Shown here piece after piece: positions 26,727 to 36,578 of a DNA stretch of 64,000 nt. The notes under the pieces were generated by a model. That model did not search any database and was not told the origin of the DNA. It worked only from the letters and a program-made list of their open reading frames with translations. The translations under genes and the position numbers were made by a program. Source of the DNA: AWTP1-13 sp963775835 (GTDB lineage Bacteria; Pseudomonadota; Alphaproteobacteria; Rhizobiales; Hyphomicrobiaceae); NCBI GenBank assembly GCA_963775835.1, contig CAVZKV010000019.1:62001-126000 (forward strand). Reading direction: 5' to 3'. The stretch's first letter is position 1. Each line of letters begins with the position of its first letter.

Positions 26727-27119
26727 GCCGCTGCCTCCTGCTTGCGGGCCGAGCGCCGTGTCCTGACCATCGATGCGGCAATACTGAGCAGTAGTCTTAT
26801 CTGCCATCAGGGAGTAGGCCCGCGACAGGTTATCGCCAGTCACGACGATTGGCCAGTTAGCCGCGAGCGGGGCACGAAAGTTTCGGATCATTCCGAGCGT
26901 CAAAAGCCATTGAACCTCCCTTCTAGCCCGATCACCTGTCCATCGGTCCAACTATAAAAAAACCAACGCCCCTGGCAGCGGCGCCGCCGATCCCATGCGC
27001 GTTGGCGGTGACCCGTCTTTTGCCAAGCCGCGGTCGCGGACTTCCGGGCGCGCGCACGACCACAGCCCGCCATCTCACACACCGCTGAACACGACCTCGG
27101 CTCGCGTCAACGCGACCGC
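26727..27119. other. Intergenic, no gene recognised
   Basis: Between the amidohydrolase group and the GGT gene, both minus strand. It may hold a separate GGT promoter. No hairpin was found. Confidence 0.45.
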
Positions 27120-28241
27120 TCATTCGAAGCGGTAGATTTGCTCCGCATTGTTGCGGAAGATCGCGCGGCGCTCGGCTTCACTCATGGCGATCTTGATGGC
27201 GAGCCGCGGGTCATCGTAGTCCCAGTGCGGATAGTCGCTCGAGTAGACGATACGATCCCAGCCGATCCAATCGAAGATGGTGCGCAGGTGTTGCGGGTAC
27301 TCCGGCTCTTCAATTGGTTGTGTCGCGTACCAGAGATTGCGGCGCAGGTACTCCGACGGCTTGAGCTTGAGGTTTGGAACCTCGCTCCGCATCTTTGCGA
27401 CATTGGCGTCGAGCCGCCAACCGAGGGTGGGAACCCAGGCCATGCCGCCCTCGATCAGGATGATCTTTAGGTTTGGATAGAGGTCGAATACGCCTTCGAG
27501 GATCAGGCTCGCGGCCTGAGTCGGCATCGAGTGGCTCAAAACCTGATGCTCCTCGACGTAGAACGAGGGCCAGCCCGAGGCCGAGGGTGCGGCAGCCGAC
27601 GGGCCGCCCACGTGTAGTCCGATCGGCAGGTTCGCGCGTTCGGCGGTGGCGAAGATTGGCCAGTAGCGCTTGCGGCCAAGCGGCTCGGGCGTACGCGAGG
27701 ACAGCTGGATCTGGGCAAAGCGGGGATCGACCGCGCGCTTTTCGATCTCGGCGACGGCTGCCTCGGCGTCGTCCTGGGGCACCAGGATGGAGGCGCGTAG
27801 GCGGGGCTCGATGTCGGTGAAATGCGTCACCTGCCAGTCGTTGAAGGCCGAGCAGAGTGCCGCCTGCAGCTCGACGTTGCGCGGCGCGTTGCCTTCCAGC
27901 AACGGCTCGAGCACGCCGAACTCGACGTCGTTGGCGTCGAGATGCTGGGTGCGGATGAAATCGACGTCGGAGCCAGGCAAGCCGCCACCCGCCGGCCATG
28001 CATCACGCCGGCACGTGTTCGGCATGAAGCGTGGATAGGTGCCGCGCGCCGCGTAAATGCCGCGGGTCCCCTTGCCGTATTCGGCCAGATGCTGGCGCCA
28101 GCGCGCCGACAGGAATTGGTCGAGGTCGCGCGGCGTGCGCAGGTAGGGGTGGATGTCGCAGTCGATGATGCGCAGGCGCGTCTTGGCCTCACCAGGTGCG
28201 CTGCCGTGGGTGTCAACGTTACGTTCGAGCATTAGGCTCAT
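27120..28241 (-). CDS. Amidohydrolase_2-family metal hydrolase/decarboxylase (second of pair)
   Basis: A 373-residue TIM-barrel enzyme of the Amidohydro_2 group, whose members decarboxylate aromatic acids (such as gamma-resorcylate or ACMS decarboxylase) or hydrolyse lactones and amides. Metal ligands expected are in RIIDCDIHPYL (Asp-x-His), LPIGLHVGGPS (His) and VYSSDYPHWDYDDP (Asp). ILIEGGMAWVPTLGWRLD is also typical. The ATG at 28241 overlaps the stop of the upstream paralogue (ATGA) and has an aaggag site; a much longer open extension is antisense noise. The enzyme should be cytoplasmic. Co-translation with a paralogue suggests a heteromeric or two-step function. Confidence 0.9.
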   Translation of the reverse strand: MSLMLERNVDTHGSAPGEAKTRLRIIDCDIHPYLRTPRDLDQFLSARWRQHLAEYGKGTRGIYAARGTYPRFMPNTCRRDAWPAGGGLPGSDVDFIRTQHLDANDVEFGVLEPLLEGNAPRNVELQAALCSAFNDWQVTHFTDIEPRLRASILVPQDDAEAAVAEIEKRAVDPRFAQIQLSSRTPEPLGRKRYWPIFATAERANLPIGLHVGGPSAAAPSASGWPSFYVEEHQVLSHSMPTQAASLILEGVFDLYPNLKIILIEGGMAWVPTLGWRLDANVAKMRSEVPNLKLKPSEYLRRNLWYATQPIEEPEYPQHLRTIFDWIGWDRIVYSSDYPHWDYDDPRLAIKIAMSEAERRAIFRNNAEQIYRFE

Positions 28242-29302
28242 GTCGGGTTCTCCTTGAGCCGCGGATAGGTTGCGATCGGATTGTCGATAAGCATCTTGGC
28301 GAGGAACGGCGCGGGCAGTCCGTCCGGCACGGCTCGGTCGCCCTCGAACTGCCAGTGCGGATAGTCGGTCGCGAACAAGAGCATCTCGTCGGAGTCTATC
28401 ATCTCGACGATGCGCGTCACCGCCTCTGCATTTGGCGCATCGAACGGCTGGGCGGTAAGCCGTACATGCTCGCGCACGATCTCGGCCGGGGAGCGTTTGA
28501 CATACGGCACCTCCGCCCGCACACCGCGCCACGTCTTGATCGCGCGCCAAATGAAGCCCGGCAGCCACGACACACCGCTCTCGATCAGCACGACGCGCAG
28601 GCCCGGAAACTTCACGAAGGCGCCCTCGTGGATGAGGCTCAGCAGCTGGTCCTCGAAGGTCTGCGAATGGCTGACATAGTCCTGGATATAGTGTGACGAC
28701 CAGCCGTTGGACGTGGTGGGATAGCGGTGCAGGCTGCCGGCATGAAGGCCGAGCGGCAGGCCGTGCCTCTCGCAGGCCGCAAGCAGCGGCCAGTAATAGC
28801 GCCGCCCGAGCATCATCTCGACGGCGACAGGGATCATCACTTGCACGAAGCGGCGGTCGGGGGCGCGTTGCTCAATCTCCTCGACGGCGAGCTCCGGGCT
28901 CTGCGACGGCACGATGATGGAGGCGCGAAAGCGCGAGTCCTTGTCGAGGAACTCCTTGGTGATCCAATCGTTCACGGCCCGGCAGACGGCTGCGCCCATG
29001 GACTCGCTGACCGCCACCTGCCCACCGGTGAGCGGATTGCAAATGGCGAGCGCCGTGCCCATCACGTCGAGCGACTGGCGCGCGATCGTCGCGGGATCGG
29101 CGGCCGGCCGACCATTTGCGGGTCGCCAGTCGGCGCGGCACGAGATCGGCGCGCCGGGCGGATAGCTCGCCATCTCCAGCCCATCGATGCCGCGCGAAAC
29201 GAATGCCTCCTGCCAGTAATCGTCCATATAAGGCAGCAGCACCCCGATGCCCGGCACCGTCGGGTGGATGTCGCAGTCGATGGCACCCGGATAGCGGCTC
29301 AT
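28238..29302 (-). CDS. Amidohydrolase_2-family metal hydrolase/decarboxylase (first of pair)
   Basis: A 354-residue paralogue of the following gene, with the same architecture: GAIDCDIHPTVPGIG at the N-terminus, GLPLGLHAGSLHRYPTTSNG for the next ligand, VVLIESGVSWLPGFIWRAIK, and FATDYPHWQFEGDRAVP carrying the C-terminal Asp. The ATG at 29302 follows gaggag; 13 codons of open frame upstream are not needed. It lies 69 bases downstream of a Rieske protein gene and overlaps the second amidohydrolase by four bases. Together the three genes form a compact minus-strand operon. The substrate is probably an aromatic or heterocyclic acid. This is inferred from family and neighbours, not proven. Confidence 0.9.
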   Translation of the reverse strand: MSRYPGAIDCDIHPTVPGIGVLLPYMDDYWQEAFVSRGIDGLEMASYPPGAPISCRADWRPANGRPAADPATIARQSLDVMGTALAICNPLTGGQVAVSESMGAAVCRAVNDWITKEFLDKDSRFRASIIVPSQSPELAVEEIEQRAPDRRFVQVMIPVAVEMMLGRRYYWPLLAACERHGLPLGLHAGSLHRYPTTSNGWSSHYIQDYVSHSQTFEDQLLSLIHEGAFVKFPGLRVVLIESGVSWLPGFIWRAIKTWRGVRAEVPYVKRSPAEIVREHVRLTAQPFDAPNAEAVTRIVEMIDSDEMLLFATDYPHWQFEGDRAVPDGLPAPFLAKMLIDNPIATYPRLKENPT

Positions 29303-29371
29303 CGCGTTCGCTCTCCTCTGCCAGGTCGGTCCCATGCGCATCCGGCGCGGGCCCGCGGCCTAGCGTAACGT

Positions 29372-29785
29372 CTAGAACTCGACCACGACGTACTGCCCCT
29401 CGACGGTCACCGGCACCGTCTCGGCGATATAGGGGCCCTTGACCACCTCGGCGCCAGAGGCGATCTCCGTCGGATAGGCCCGCGCCCGCACCTTGGCCGG
29501 CTCGCACCAGGACTGGCCGGTCCGGATGTCGAACTCCCACCCGTGCCAAGGGCAGCGTACCATCTCGCCCTTCCGGATCATGCGGAACTCACCGGGCCGG
29601 TCGCCGACCGCAAGGCCCGTGATCAAGCCATCGCACAAGCTGCCGCCCTGGTGCGGACACCGGTTAAGCAGGCCGTAGAACTCACCGTCGAGATTGAAGA
29701 TGCCGATCGGCCGCCCGCCGACAGTGAACACTTTGCGGGTGCCAGGTGGGATCTCTGCAACGGGGGCAACGACGTATCTTCGCAT
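29372..29785 (-). CDS. Rieske [2Fe-2S] protein
   Basis: A 137-residue soluble Rieske protein that carries electrons, usually to a ring-hydroxylating or related oxygenase. Both cluster-binding motifs are present: NRCPHQGGSLC (Cys43, His45) and VRCPWHGWEFD (Cys78, His81). There is no signal peptide or membrane helix, and the size is above the ferredoxin minimum because of a C-terminal extension (VKGPYIAETVPVTVEGQYVV). It heads the group Rieske-amidohydrolase-amidohydrolase. No oxygenase alpha subunit lies in the window, so its partner must be elsewhere, or the protein serves a different role. Confidence 0.92.
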   Translation of the reverse strand: MRRYVVAPVAEIPPGTRKVFTVGGRPIGIFNLDGEFYGLLNRCPHQGGSLCDGLITGLAVGDRPGEFRMIRKGEMVRCPWHGWEFDIRTGQSWCEPAKVRARAYPTEIASGAEVVKGPYIAETVPVTVEGQYVVVEF

Positions 29786-31413
29786 GGCGCGTGGTCAATC
29801 TCGCGTCCTCAAGCCGCCCCACCTGGGCGAACGCCGCGGAACGATCGAGTTCTACTTCTCAGGGTAGGCGCATCTTAGGCGACCGGAGACCAAGCCGACA
29901 ATCTCTTGCGCCAGCACAACGAACGAATTGCACCGCGGCGAGATCTGCCCTTGGGGCCTTTCGAGCCTCGTGTGTGGCCTCCTCTAAGCCCATGAAATTC
30001 TCCAAGCCCATGAAATTCTCCGCCCGCGCCGCGCCCGGGGCCTCAAGTACCACAGGAACCGGTTCCGCCGGCATGCGGGAGCAACGATCCGAGCGAGATC
30101 GAGGCTACCTGGTTGAAACTTGCGACCGCCCTTTTGCCAGGAGCTTTCGACGACCGTCGCGACGCAAATAATGAGACGGGCCGCCTATCCCGCGGGCTGC
30201 CCTGGCCTATCGCTCCGGAGGCTACCGCACCAATTTCACTGACGCACAGCACTCGCCGGTCTCGTCGTGAAATGAATGCGGATTGGGGTGCCAAGGAAAT
30301 AGTCGCGAGGCAAGCGCCTCGCTCTTTCCGCTTCGACCCAATGGTTCAATAGGGTCCACCTCTCGGCGGCTAGAGCCGCGAAATGCAGGATTTTCAGGTC
30401 ATGATCGGAGCGAATGGACCGCCCTTGCGACTAAGGCAGTCGAGACATAACACGCTTTCCGAGAGGCCTTACTCGTTGACCAGCAATGACCGTCGCGAAG
30501 GCACGTGCACAATGCAGTGCGGCTCGCGGCCCAATAACTACGCGTTGCTTCCGCGCGTAACCGAAAAAACCCAAGGTGGGGACGAAGCGCACCTTAGGGG
30601 AGCTACCCGCTCCCAATGGCGTGGCGACGCCGGCACAGGGCTTATCAATGTGTACCCGTGGCCGGGTGCGCTAAAGCGTTAAGACTGTAAGCAGACGTGC
30701 GGCCGAACTGGCTTAAGTGATTGCGTAAACTTGGATCCGGCGGGCAAACGATCAAAGGCCCGCACCGCGAACCAAAATGGATAAAGAGGTTGATGGCCAA
30801 GGGAGATATGGACAAGTGTCTATGAGCATTGCTGCATGCGGGTCGACACCAGGGATGCACATGGAACCTGCCGGTTGGTTCGCCGTTGATGCTGCGGCAG
30901 CGCTTGGGGGCGAGATGTCGAAACTGGGCGAGCAATTACACCTCAACGATGAAAGACGTTTGGGGCACCAGCACACCTTCATCGCACGACTGCATGCATC
31001 ATCCAGGGACACAACGTCAGCTCAGGAAATCCTTGGAGGTCATTAGAGACATCCTACGGGGTCTCTATCAGGAGCGTTCTCAGTTGCGACGAAGAATTGC
31101 AAGAGGCAAGTAGCCTTCGCGGCAGCAATCCGTGCCCGTGCACAGCGCCGAAGACCGATGGTCAATGGCGCCGTCAAAGCTTGGACCCGTCTGCCGTCAG
31201 GAAGCGACCTGGAGCGTTCCAAATTCCCCACTTAGAACGCAAGAAGCCGACCGATCGGGGGAGCTTAACAAGCACGGAACCGGGTCCGCGGCAGCCCAAT
31301 CCTGCCCCCGGTGTCACCCCAAACCCACACCCTCGGTATGGCTCATAACCGTCTAGGGAACCACAGACCGCGCGAGCGCGTTTCCGCTATGGTGCGGGGT
31401 ATGGGAGGGCTTT
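29786..31413. other. 1.6-kb gene-poor region
   Basis: The longest stretch without a recognisable gene. Short open frames exist on both strands, including an 89-codon one at 30777-31046, but none has a good start or family character. It contains an 18-bp tandem duplication at 29986-30021. It separates the Rieske operon from the phage-like membrane gene and may be decayed DNA. Confidence 0.5.
29986..30021. repeat. 18-bp perfect tandem duplication
   Basis: The unit aagcccatgaaattctcc occurs exactly twice, at 29986-30003 and 30004-30021. Confidence 0.85.
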
Positions 31414-31761
31414 TTGGGCCTTGAGCAAATCGCTATTGCCTTTTGCGGCGTGATCGCGGTCTGGCTGACGCAAGACAAGCGTGAAAGCTGGCGACACTGG
31501 GCGTGTATATTCGGAATGCTTGGCCAGCCGTTTTGGTTCTACGCGGCATGGAAGGCCCAACAATGGGGCATTTTCGCCCTCTGCGGGCTCTACACGTACG
31601 CCTGGACGAGAGGCCTTTGGACACACTGGCTCAGTCCCCACTTTCAGACCAGAGAACGTCAGGGTTGGCCAAAAGCGCGTTGGTTGGAATTCGGCGATGC
31701 CGGACGACACATGGCCCGGCACTCGCGCCGCGATAACCGCCCAGTGGCACCTGCTTCCTAA
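31414..31761 (+). CDS. Small phage-type membrane protein
   Basis: Up to 115 residues. Two hydrophobic segments (AIAFCGVIAVWL and GIFALCGLYTYAWTRGLWTH) flank a conserved-looking core, RESWRHWACIFGMLGQPFWF YAAWKAQQWG in two adjoining pieces. Proteins with this 'GQPFWFY.AWKA.QWGIFAL' core are small two-span proteins found in phages and prophages; the function is unknown. The natural length is about 75-80 residues, so the polar 40-residue tail here may be a run-on. The TTG start at 31414 has a gggaggg site but lies in a T5 run next to an out-of-frame ATG at 31401, so a start-region frameshift is possible. Confidence 0.6.
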   Translation: MGLEQIAIAFCGVIAVWLTQDKRESWRHWACIFGMLGQPFWFYAAWKAQQWGIFALCGLYTYAWTRGLWTHWLSPHFQTRERQGWPKARWLEFGDAGRHMARHSRRDNRPVAPAS

Positions 31762-32270
31762 TCAGGTCTCAACTGCGTCCAATTCTGTCGCCGCCGGTTT
31801 GCCGAGACGGACCGTCGACCTCAGCTTCCCTTAGCGCCAAACCGTTCGGCAATCACGTGCCACCGGCCCTACCATCGCGCACTCTAGCTCTTGCAAAAAT
31901 TTCCCAGCGCTGCGAGCACCGGAAAGCCACAACCTCGCTCAGGTAACGGGAGGCAAAGGGCTGTTCGCCGGTCAGGCGCGGACCTTGACCGATTGGCCTT
32001 TCCACATGATGAAAGGCCGATGAAATGCACTAGGCGGACGCCCGGCAAACGGGCATCCGTTTTGTCCCGTGGGATGCCGGGAAATTCCCTCTCAATAGGT
32101 CCCTACGACCATTGCCCTAAAAGACAACCCCAAGGTTTTCCGCACGCTTAGGCAGCGATGCGCAAGCGCAGGGGTTCGCCCCTTTTAATCTCAGCAAGAG
32201 TCCGCATAGCCGGATCACGGCATTGAGGCCATCAACAAGTAACAAGGCGCGTTCCTCTTTGGAGCTGGTA
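31762..32270. other. Intergenic, no gene recognised
   Basis: Upstream of the DUF4344 metallopeptidase. No family-like frames; the promoter of the peptidase should be near 32150-32260. Confidence 0.45.
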
Positions 32271-33182
32271 ATGGCCCTCTCACGATCTTGCTTGTTGCTG
32301 ATCATAGCCGCGGCACTCACGGGCCCAGCGCTGCTCGTGTGCCAACAGACAATTGCCCAGTCAACCGCAAAGCAGGCGAGCGCGGCAAGTCTTGCGGACG
32401 AGGCGCAGGAGGCGAGACCCAATCGCATCCAGTTCGAATACGTACCCCCGCAAAATCCCCAACTTGAAGTTGTCTATACGCAGTTGAAGCAGGGACACGC
32501 CCTGGAAAAGATCCAGCAGCTTTTCAGTCCGTTTCGGATACCAATCGACCTCACCGTGAAGACCGTCGAATGCGGCAGATCGAATGCCTGGTACCAGCGT
32601 CCGACGGTAACTCTTTGCTATGAGTACTTGGACGAGATTTGGCGCAGCGCACCGAAACAACCAGGCCCGGCGGGGGTCACACCCGTCGATGCTGTCGTTG
32701 GGCAGTTTTTTTACGTTGTTGCCCACGAGTTCGGGCACGCGATGTTCGATGTGCTCCAGGTGCCCAGCTTCGGCTCCGCCGAGGATGCCGCCGATGAATT
32801 CTCGACCTTCATGATGCTGCACTTGGGCAAGGATGACGCACGGCGGCTCATTTCGGGGGCCGCGTATTCGTACCGGAACACTGTGCAGGATTCGGCATCA
32901 ATTGTAGCCCTGCAGGCGTTCTCGGATATGCACAGCATGCCCGCGCAGCGATTTTTCAACCTGCTGTGCATCGCCTACGGAGCCGATCCAATCACATTCG
33001 CGCATGTTGTCGATGAGAAATACCTCCCCGAGAGTCGAGCTCGTGATTGCAAGCGCGAGTATGACGAAGTCGCATTTGCATTCAAAAACCTGATAGGCCC
33101 GCATCTCGACCAGGACTTTGTGAAGCAGGCATTGCGTCAAGACTGGCTGCCGCCAGAAAGCCCAAAGCCCGTGGGCAAATAA
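32271..33182 (+). CDS. Exported DUF4344 putative zinc metallopeptidase
   Basis: A 303-residue protein with a signal peptide (ALSRSCLLLIIAAALTGPAL). The zinc motif is HEFGH at about residues 152-156 in FYVVAHEFGHAMFDVLQVP, with the third ligand likely in the following acidic block EDAADEFSTFMMLHL. This pattern, together with the upstream cysteines VECGRSNAWYQRP and TLCYEYLDEIW, is that of DUF4344, classed as a metallopeptidase family with unknown substrates. The ATG at 32271 has a ggag site seven bases upstream; a 16-codon upstream extension would mask the signal peptide. It acts in the periplasm or outside. The gene is monocistronic and convergent with the TPR gene at 33340. Confidence 0.87.
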   Translation: MALSRSCLLLIIAAALTGPALLVCQQTIAQSTAKQASAASLADEAQEARPNRIQFEYVPPQNPQLEVVYTQLKQGHALEKIQQLFSPFRIPIDLTVKTVECGRSNAWYQRPTVTLCYEYLDEIWRSAPKQPGPAGVTPVDAVVGQFFYVVAHEFGHAMFDVLQVPSFGSAEDAADEFSTFMMLHLGKDDARRLISGAAYSYRNTVQDSASIVALQAFSDMHSMPAQRFFNLLCIAYGADPITFAHVVDEKYLPESRARDCKREYDEVAFAFKNLIGPHLDQDFVKQALRQDWLPPESPKPVGK

Positions 33183-33339
33183 CACGCGTGAATAGTGGCT
33201 CGTGGACGCGCTGCATCGCCCTACGGCGGTCTTTCAACCTCGTCCGACGATCAATTCAGCCTAAGGTTTTTGCCCTGAAGGGCATCGGTTGCGCTGCCAA
33301 AGTTTTCCGCAGCGCGCCAAATTCGGACGTGTCAGGATC

Positions 33340-33948
33340 TCAACGCGTCAATTGCTTCTTGTAGATGGCGATCATTCGCTCGAGATTGCCGTATTCCTCG
33401 CAGGGGATGAGGCAAATTTCTGCAAGGATTGCGAGCTGCCGCTCAGCTTTGGCGGATTCGCCCAGAGCGAGATAGAGCTTTCCGAGATGTTCATGCACAC
33501 CGCGGTGGCGGTGATTGTGCGTCAGCGCCTTCTGGTAATAGTGCATCGCCGGCCCCATTTGGCGCAGCCGGTAATATGCATATCCCACGTAGTTCTCAAT
33601 GCCGGCGTTCTGCGGGTCGCGTAGCGAGGCCAGCTTGAACGCAGCGATCGCCTCATTCCAGTCTTGCGCCGCAAGCGCCTTCTTTCCCGCCGCGAAGTCT
33701 GGGTCCAGCTGACCCCAATCGGCTTCTAAACCCATCTGCCCCATGGACGTGCAAACCGCCAAGCTTTCCAGGGCGAACGTGCTATCTGCGGTCGGAACAT
33801 GTGCATCACGCCACGACGTGACCCAGAGCCGCCATACCGGGCGGCTGACCGCGAAAAAGTCGACCCCAACAGCTAGTGCGGCTAGCACGAAGGCCAATGT
33901 GATCGAGCAAAGGTTGATTGCCGCTGCCCCCGCGCCCCGCCCCGTCAT
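33340..33948 (-). CDS. TPR protein with N-terminal membrane anchor
   Basis: A 202-residue protein. Residues 10-35 form a hydrophobic helix (LCSITLAFVLAALAVGVDFF), acting as signal anchor. Residues 85-180 carry TPRs: AAGKKALAAQDWNEAIAAFK, IENYVGYAYYRLRQMGPAMH and HEHLGKLYLALGESAKAERQ. Cysteines in AEICLIPCEE near the end match a conserved pair in this group of rhizobial TPR proteins. Its ATG at 33948 overlaps the stop of the upstream gene as ATGA, which decides the start and implies coupling. The partner is unknown. It may work with that upstream TPR protein. Confidence 0.78.
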   Translation of the reverse strand: MTGRGAGAAAINLCSITLAFVLAALAVGVDFFAVSRPVWRLWVTSWRDAHVPTADSTFALESLAVCTSMGQMGLEADWGQLDPDFAAGKKALAAQDWNEAIAAFKLASLRDPQNAGIENYVGYAYYRLRQMGPAMHYYQKALTHNHRHRGVHEHLGKLYLALGESAKAERQLAILAEICLIPCEEYGNLERMIAIYKKQLTR

Positions 33949-35519
33949 CCCCCTTGTGCCAAGAATTTTTTGGCCTCCCGGATTTCCTGGCGCTCGGTAT
34001 CGGCGTTCTTGGCCAACTCCACCAGCTTGCCGTAGTACTCGGATGCCTTCCCCCCATCGCCCGCTCCCTTGGCAGCGCGAGCGACGCCCAACAACGAGCG
34101 GAAACGGTTAGGGGTTTGCTTCAGCGCCGTCTCGAATTCGCTCAGAGCTGCCCCGGTTGACCCATCTCAAGCAGAAGCTCACCCAAGAGCTCGCGGAACG
34201 GGTAAAGGCGGTTTTCCATCGCGACGTGCTTGACGCTGCCATCCTCTAGGTCAGCGGCCGCGCGCAAGAACTTCAAGGCTTGGTCGCGGGCACCCTCTTT
34301 CAGCACGACCCATGCCGAGATCGCGAGCATCTGTTCTTCCGACCGGTCAGACCAATAGGACTGATTGGCTCTTTCGAGCGCAGCACGCAATGCCTTGATG
34401 GCCTCGATCTCTACTTTCGCGCCGGCGAGATCGCCGCTGCGCGCCATTCCAAGACCGCGTGCGAAATGGGTTAGCGAGTCGGCTTGGGGGTACTGGCTCG
34501 GCTTGAGCGGGAGCCCTGCGGCACCCGCCCAATCAGCTCGTTCGAGCATGTAACGTGCTGGCATAGCACACTTAGCCGTGAAATTGGCGAGGACGATGGG
34601 GCGGTCGCCACGATCGGCGGTGGCCATTGACTTATCAGTCAGCGCCTTGGCCTTGGCGTCCTGCGCAAGTTGCAGGTGTGCGTACACAGAGAAATCAGCC
34701 GCGTGATAATAGTCCGGTTGGATCTCGAGAGCCGAAGCATTAGACGCAATCGAACTTTTCCCATTGGCCAACCATCGAATAGATGTGCGAGGGCATGTGA
34801 CGTGCGTGCGGCACTGCCGGCGCGATCCTGGCATAGCGGTCAGCGGCCGGAATGCCTCTGTCGGCGAGCGGGGCAAAGTCATAGGCGTGTATGATAAAAT
34901 GGGTCACACCGGGGTGTTCCGGGTTTTGATCGTACAGCTTCTGCAAAATCGCCGCCGACTTTAGCTGGTCGACATAGGTCGTGTCGGCCGGAGATGCCGC
35001 TGCCTGCAACGTAAGCGCGTAGAAGACCTGCGCCTCGAAGTCGTTGGGGTAGCGCTGCACCATGCGCTCCATCGCGGCCCTATAGGCAGACAACCGGGCG
35101 TTGACAGGAGTTTTTTCGTGGTCGCGAAAATAGGCGGTTAGCGCCTCAATCCAGTCGCGCTCGCGCTCAGTTTTCGCGCCGATCTCGCGCGCCTTTTCGA
35201 GTTCTGCCCATGCGGCGCTAGCGTTCTCCCGCGTCGGTGGCCCGACGAAAACATTGCCGAGGATGTCCAGCGCGACACCCCAATGGGCCATAGCGCAGTT
35301 GGGATCCTGGCGCAGCACTCCCTCGAACGTTCTCCGCGCGATGGTGAACCAGTACGAATAAATCATCGCTACACCGCGGTCGAACTCGGCTTGCACGTTC
35401 GCATCGCATGAGGTGGGAAAGCTCAGTTTTCCAAGCTTCTCGTCGTGCTGGGCAAAGGCGTTGGCAGTCAGGGCGCCCACGGCGAGGCTAGCGGTCAGGA
35501 TCAGGCGCTTTGGGTTCAT
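33945..35519 (-). pseudogene. Exported TPR protein (about 525 residues), two frameshifts
   Basis: The ATG at 35519 opens a signal peptide (NPKRLILTASLAVGALTANA, cut before FAQHDEK). The first frame reads TPR-like helices (FDRGVAMIYSYWFTIARRTF) to MPSHIYSMVGQWEK near 34760. There a GGGAAAAG run breaks the frame; the next frame continues SIASNASALEIQPDYYHAAD through LLGELLLEMGQP near 34150. A second break, in a GGGG run, is followed by ALSEFETALKQTPNRFRSLL and ends REAKKFLAQGG with a stop at 33945-33947. Each break is a one-base change in a homopolymer. The rebuilt protein is full length, so either it is barely dead or both are sequencing errors. It overlaps the next gene by ATGA. Confidence 0.82.
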
Positions 35520-35633
35520 GGTGGACACCCTCGCTAGCAAAGATTGAACGTTGTGCGGACTGTGAGATGTGATCTACCATGTGTCCAATGCATTTATCGA
35601 AAGGTAACGCATGCAAAAATCGGAACGAACACA

Positions 35634-36578
35634 ATGAACCTTCGCTCCTTGCGCACGTTCGTCGCCACAGCCGATGCTGGGGGTCTTGGTCGTGCATCTG
35701 CACAGCTGCATCTCAGCCAGCCGGCCGCATCGCGTCAGATACACGCATTGGAACAAGAACTCGGCGTGCCACTCTTTCAGCTCATTGGCCGCCGTTTGCA
35801 ATTGACGGTCGAAGGCGAGGATCTGCTTCGGCAAAGCCGCCAGTTGTTGACTGCCGCCGATCTGCTCGTGGATCGGGCGCTTGCTCTCAAAAAAGGACAA
35901 ACGGGAATACTCAAGGTCGCAGCGACGCCGCACGTGATTGAAGGCGTGCTTGCACCGTTCCTGCACCGCTATCAAGGACGGCACGCTGGTGTGGAAGTTC
36001 AACTGGTCGAAGGGGGAGCAGCCGTGCAGCCAGACCGCCTCGCACGCGGTGAAGTTCACTTAGCGATCATGCCGGCGGGCGACGAGCGTTTGGATGGACG
36101 GTTGTTGTACCCGGTCTACGCTCTGGCCGTGCTGTCTGACACGCACCGCCTCAGATCCCGCGCGGTGCTAGACGTCGCTGATCTTGTGGACGAACCAATC
36201 TTGGTGCTGCACCGCGATTTTGGCTCGCGTAGATGGTTTGATGCGGCCTGCGAGAGGGCTCATCTCAGACCGCGCATTCGGTTGGAAAGCGCGGCACCTC
36301 AGACGCTAATCGAGTTGGCGACGGTCGGATACGGAATCGCAGTTGTTCCCTCAACCGTCGTTATTCGCGGAAACAATCTCCGGGCCGTGCCCCTAGTGCA
36401 AGGTAAGGCCTCACTTGGGCGATGGTCTATGGTGGGGTGGGATCCGCAAAGGCTCCTGCCTCCCTACGCTCAAGGATTCGTGGACGAGCTCGTGGCGCAC
36501 ACCAGACGCTGCCATCCTGGCGGTAAGTTCACTCGCCGCGCACCGCCGTTGCTGTCGCCCAAAAAGGCGCTCAGATAG
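35634..36578 (+). CDS. LysR-family transcriptional regulator
   Basis: A 314-residue regulator. Residues 1-60 are the LysR winged HTH (MNLRSLRTFVATADAGGLGR, LHLSQPAASRQIHALEQELG, VPLFQLIGRRLQLTVEGE). Residues 90-295 form the co-inducer domain (GILKVAATPHVIEGVLAPFL, LATVGYGIAVVPSTV). The ATG at 35634 is the natural LysR start; a 30-codon open extension upstream is discounted. It is divergent from the exported TPR gene (starts 114 bases apart), so it probably controls that gene. No T-N11-A operator was assigned with confidence. Such regulators sense small metabolites. Confidence 0.92.
   Translation: MNLRSLRTFVATADAGGLGRASAQLHLSQPAASRQIHALEQELGVPLFQLIGRRLQLTVEGEDLLRQSRQLLTAADLLVDRALALKKGQTGILKVAATPHVIEGVLAPFLHRYQGRHAGVEVQLVEGGAAVQPDRLARGEVHLAIMPAGDERLDGRLLYPVYALAVLSDTHRLRSRAVLDVADLVDEPILVLHRDFGSRRWFDAACERAHLRPRIRLESAAPQTLIELATVGYGIAVVPSTVVIRGNNLRAVPLVQGKASLGRWSMVGWDPQRLLPPYAQGFVDELVAHTRRCHPGGKFTRRAPPLLSPKKALR

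Noticed and set aside
30777..31046. 89-codon frame in the gene-poor region
   Set aside because: Slightly protein-like C-terminal half, but no ribosome-binding site or recognisable family; left as intergenic.
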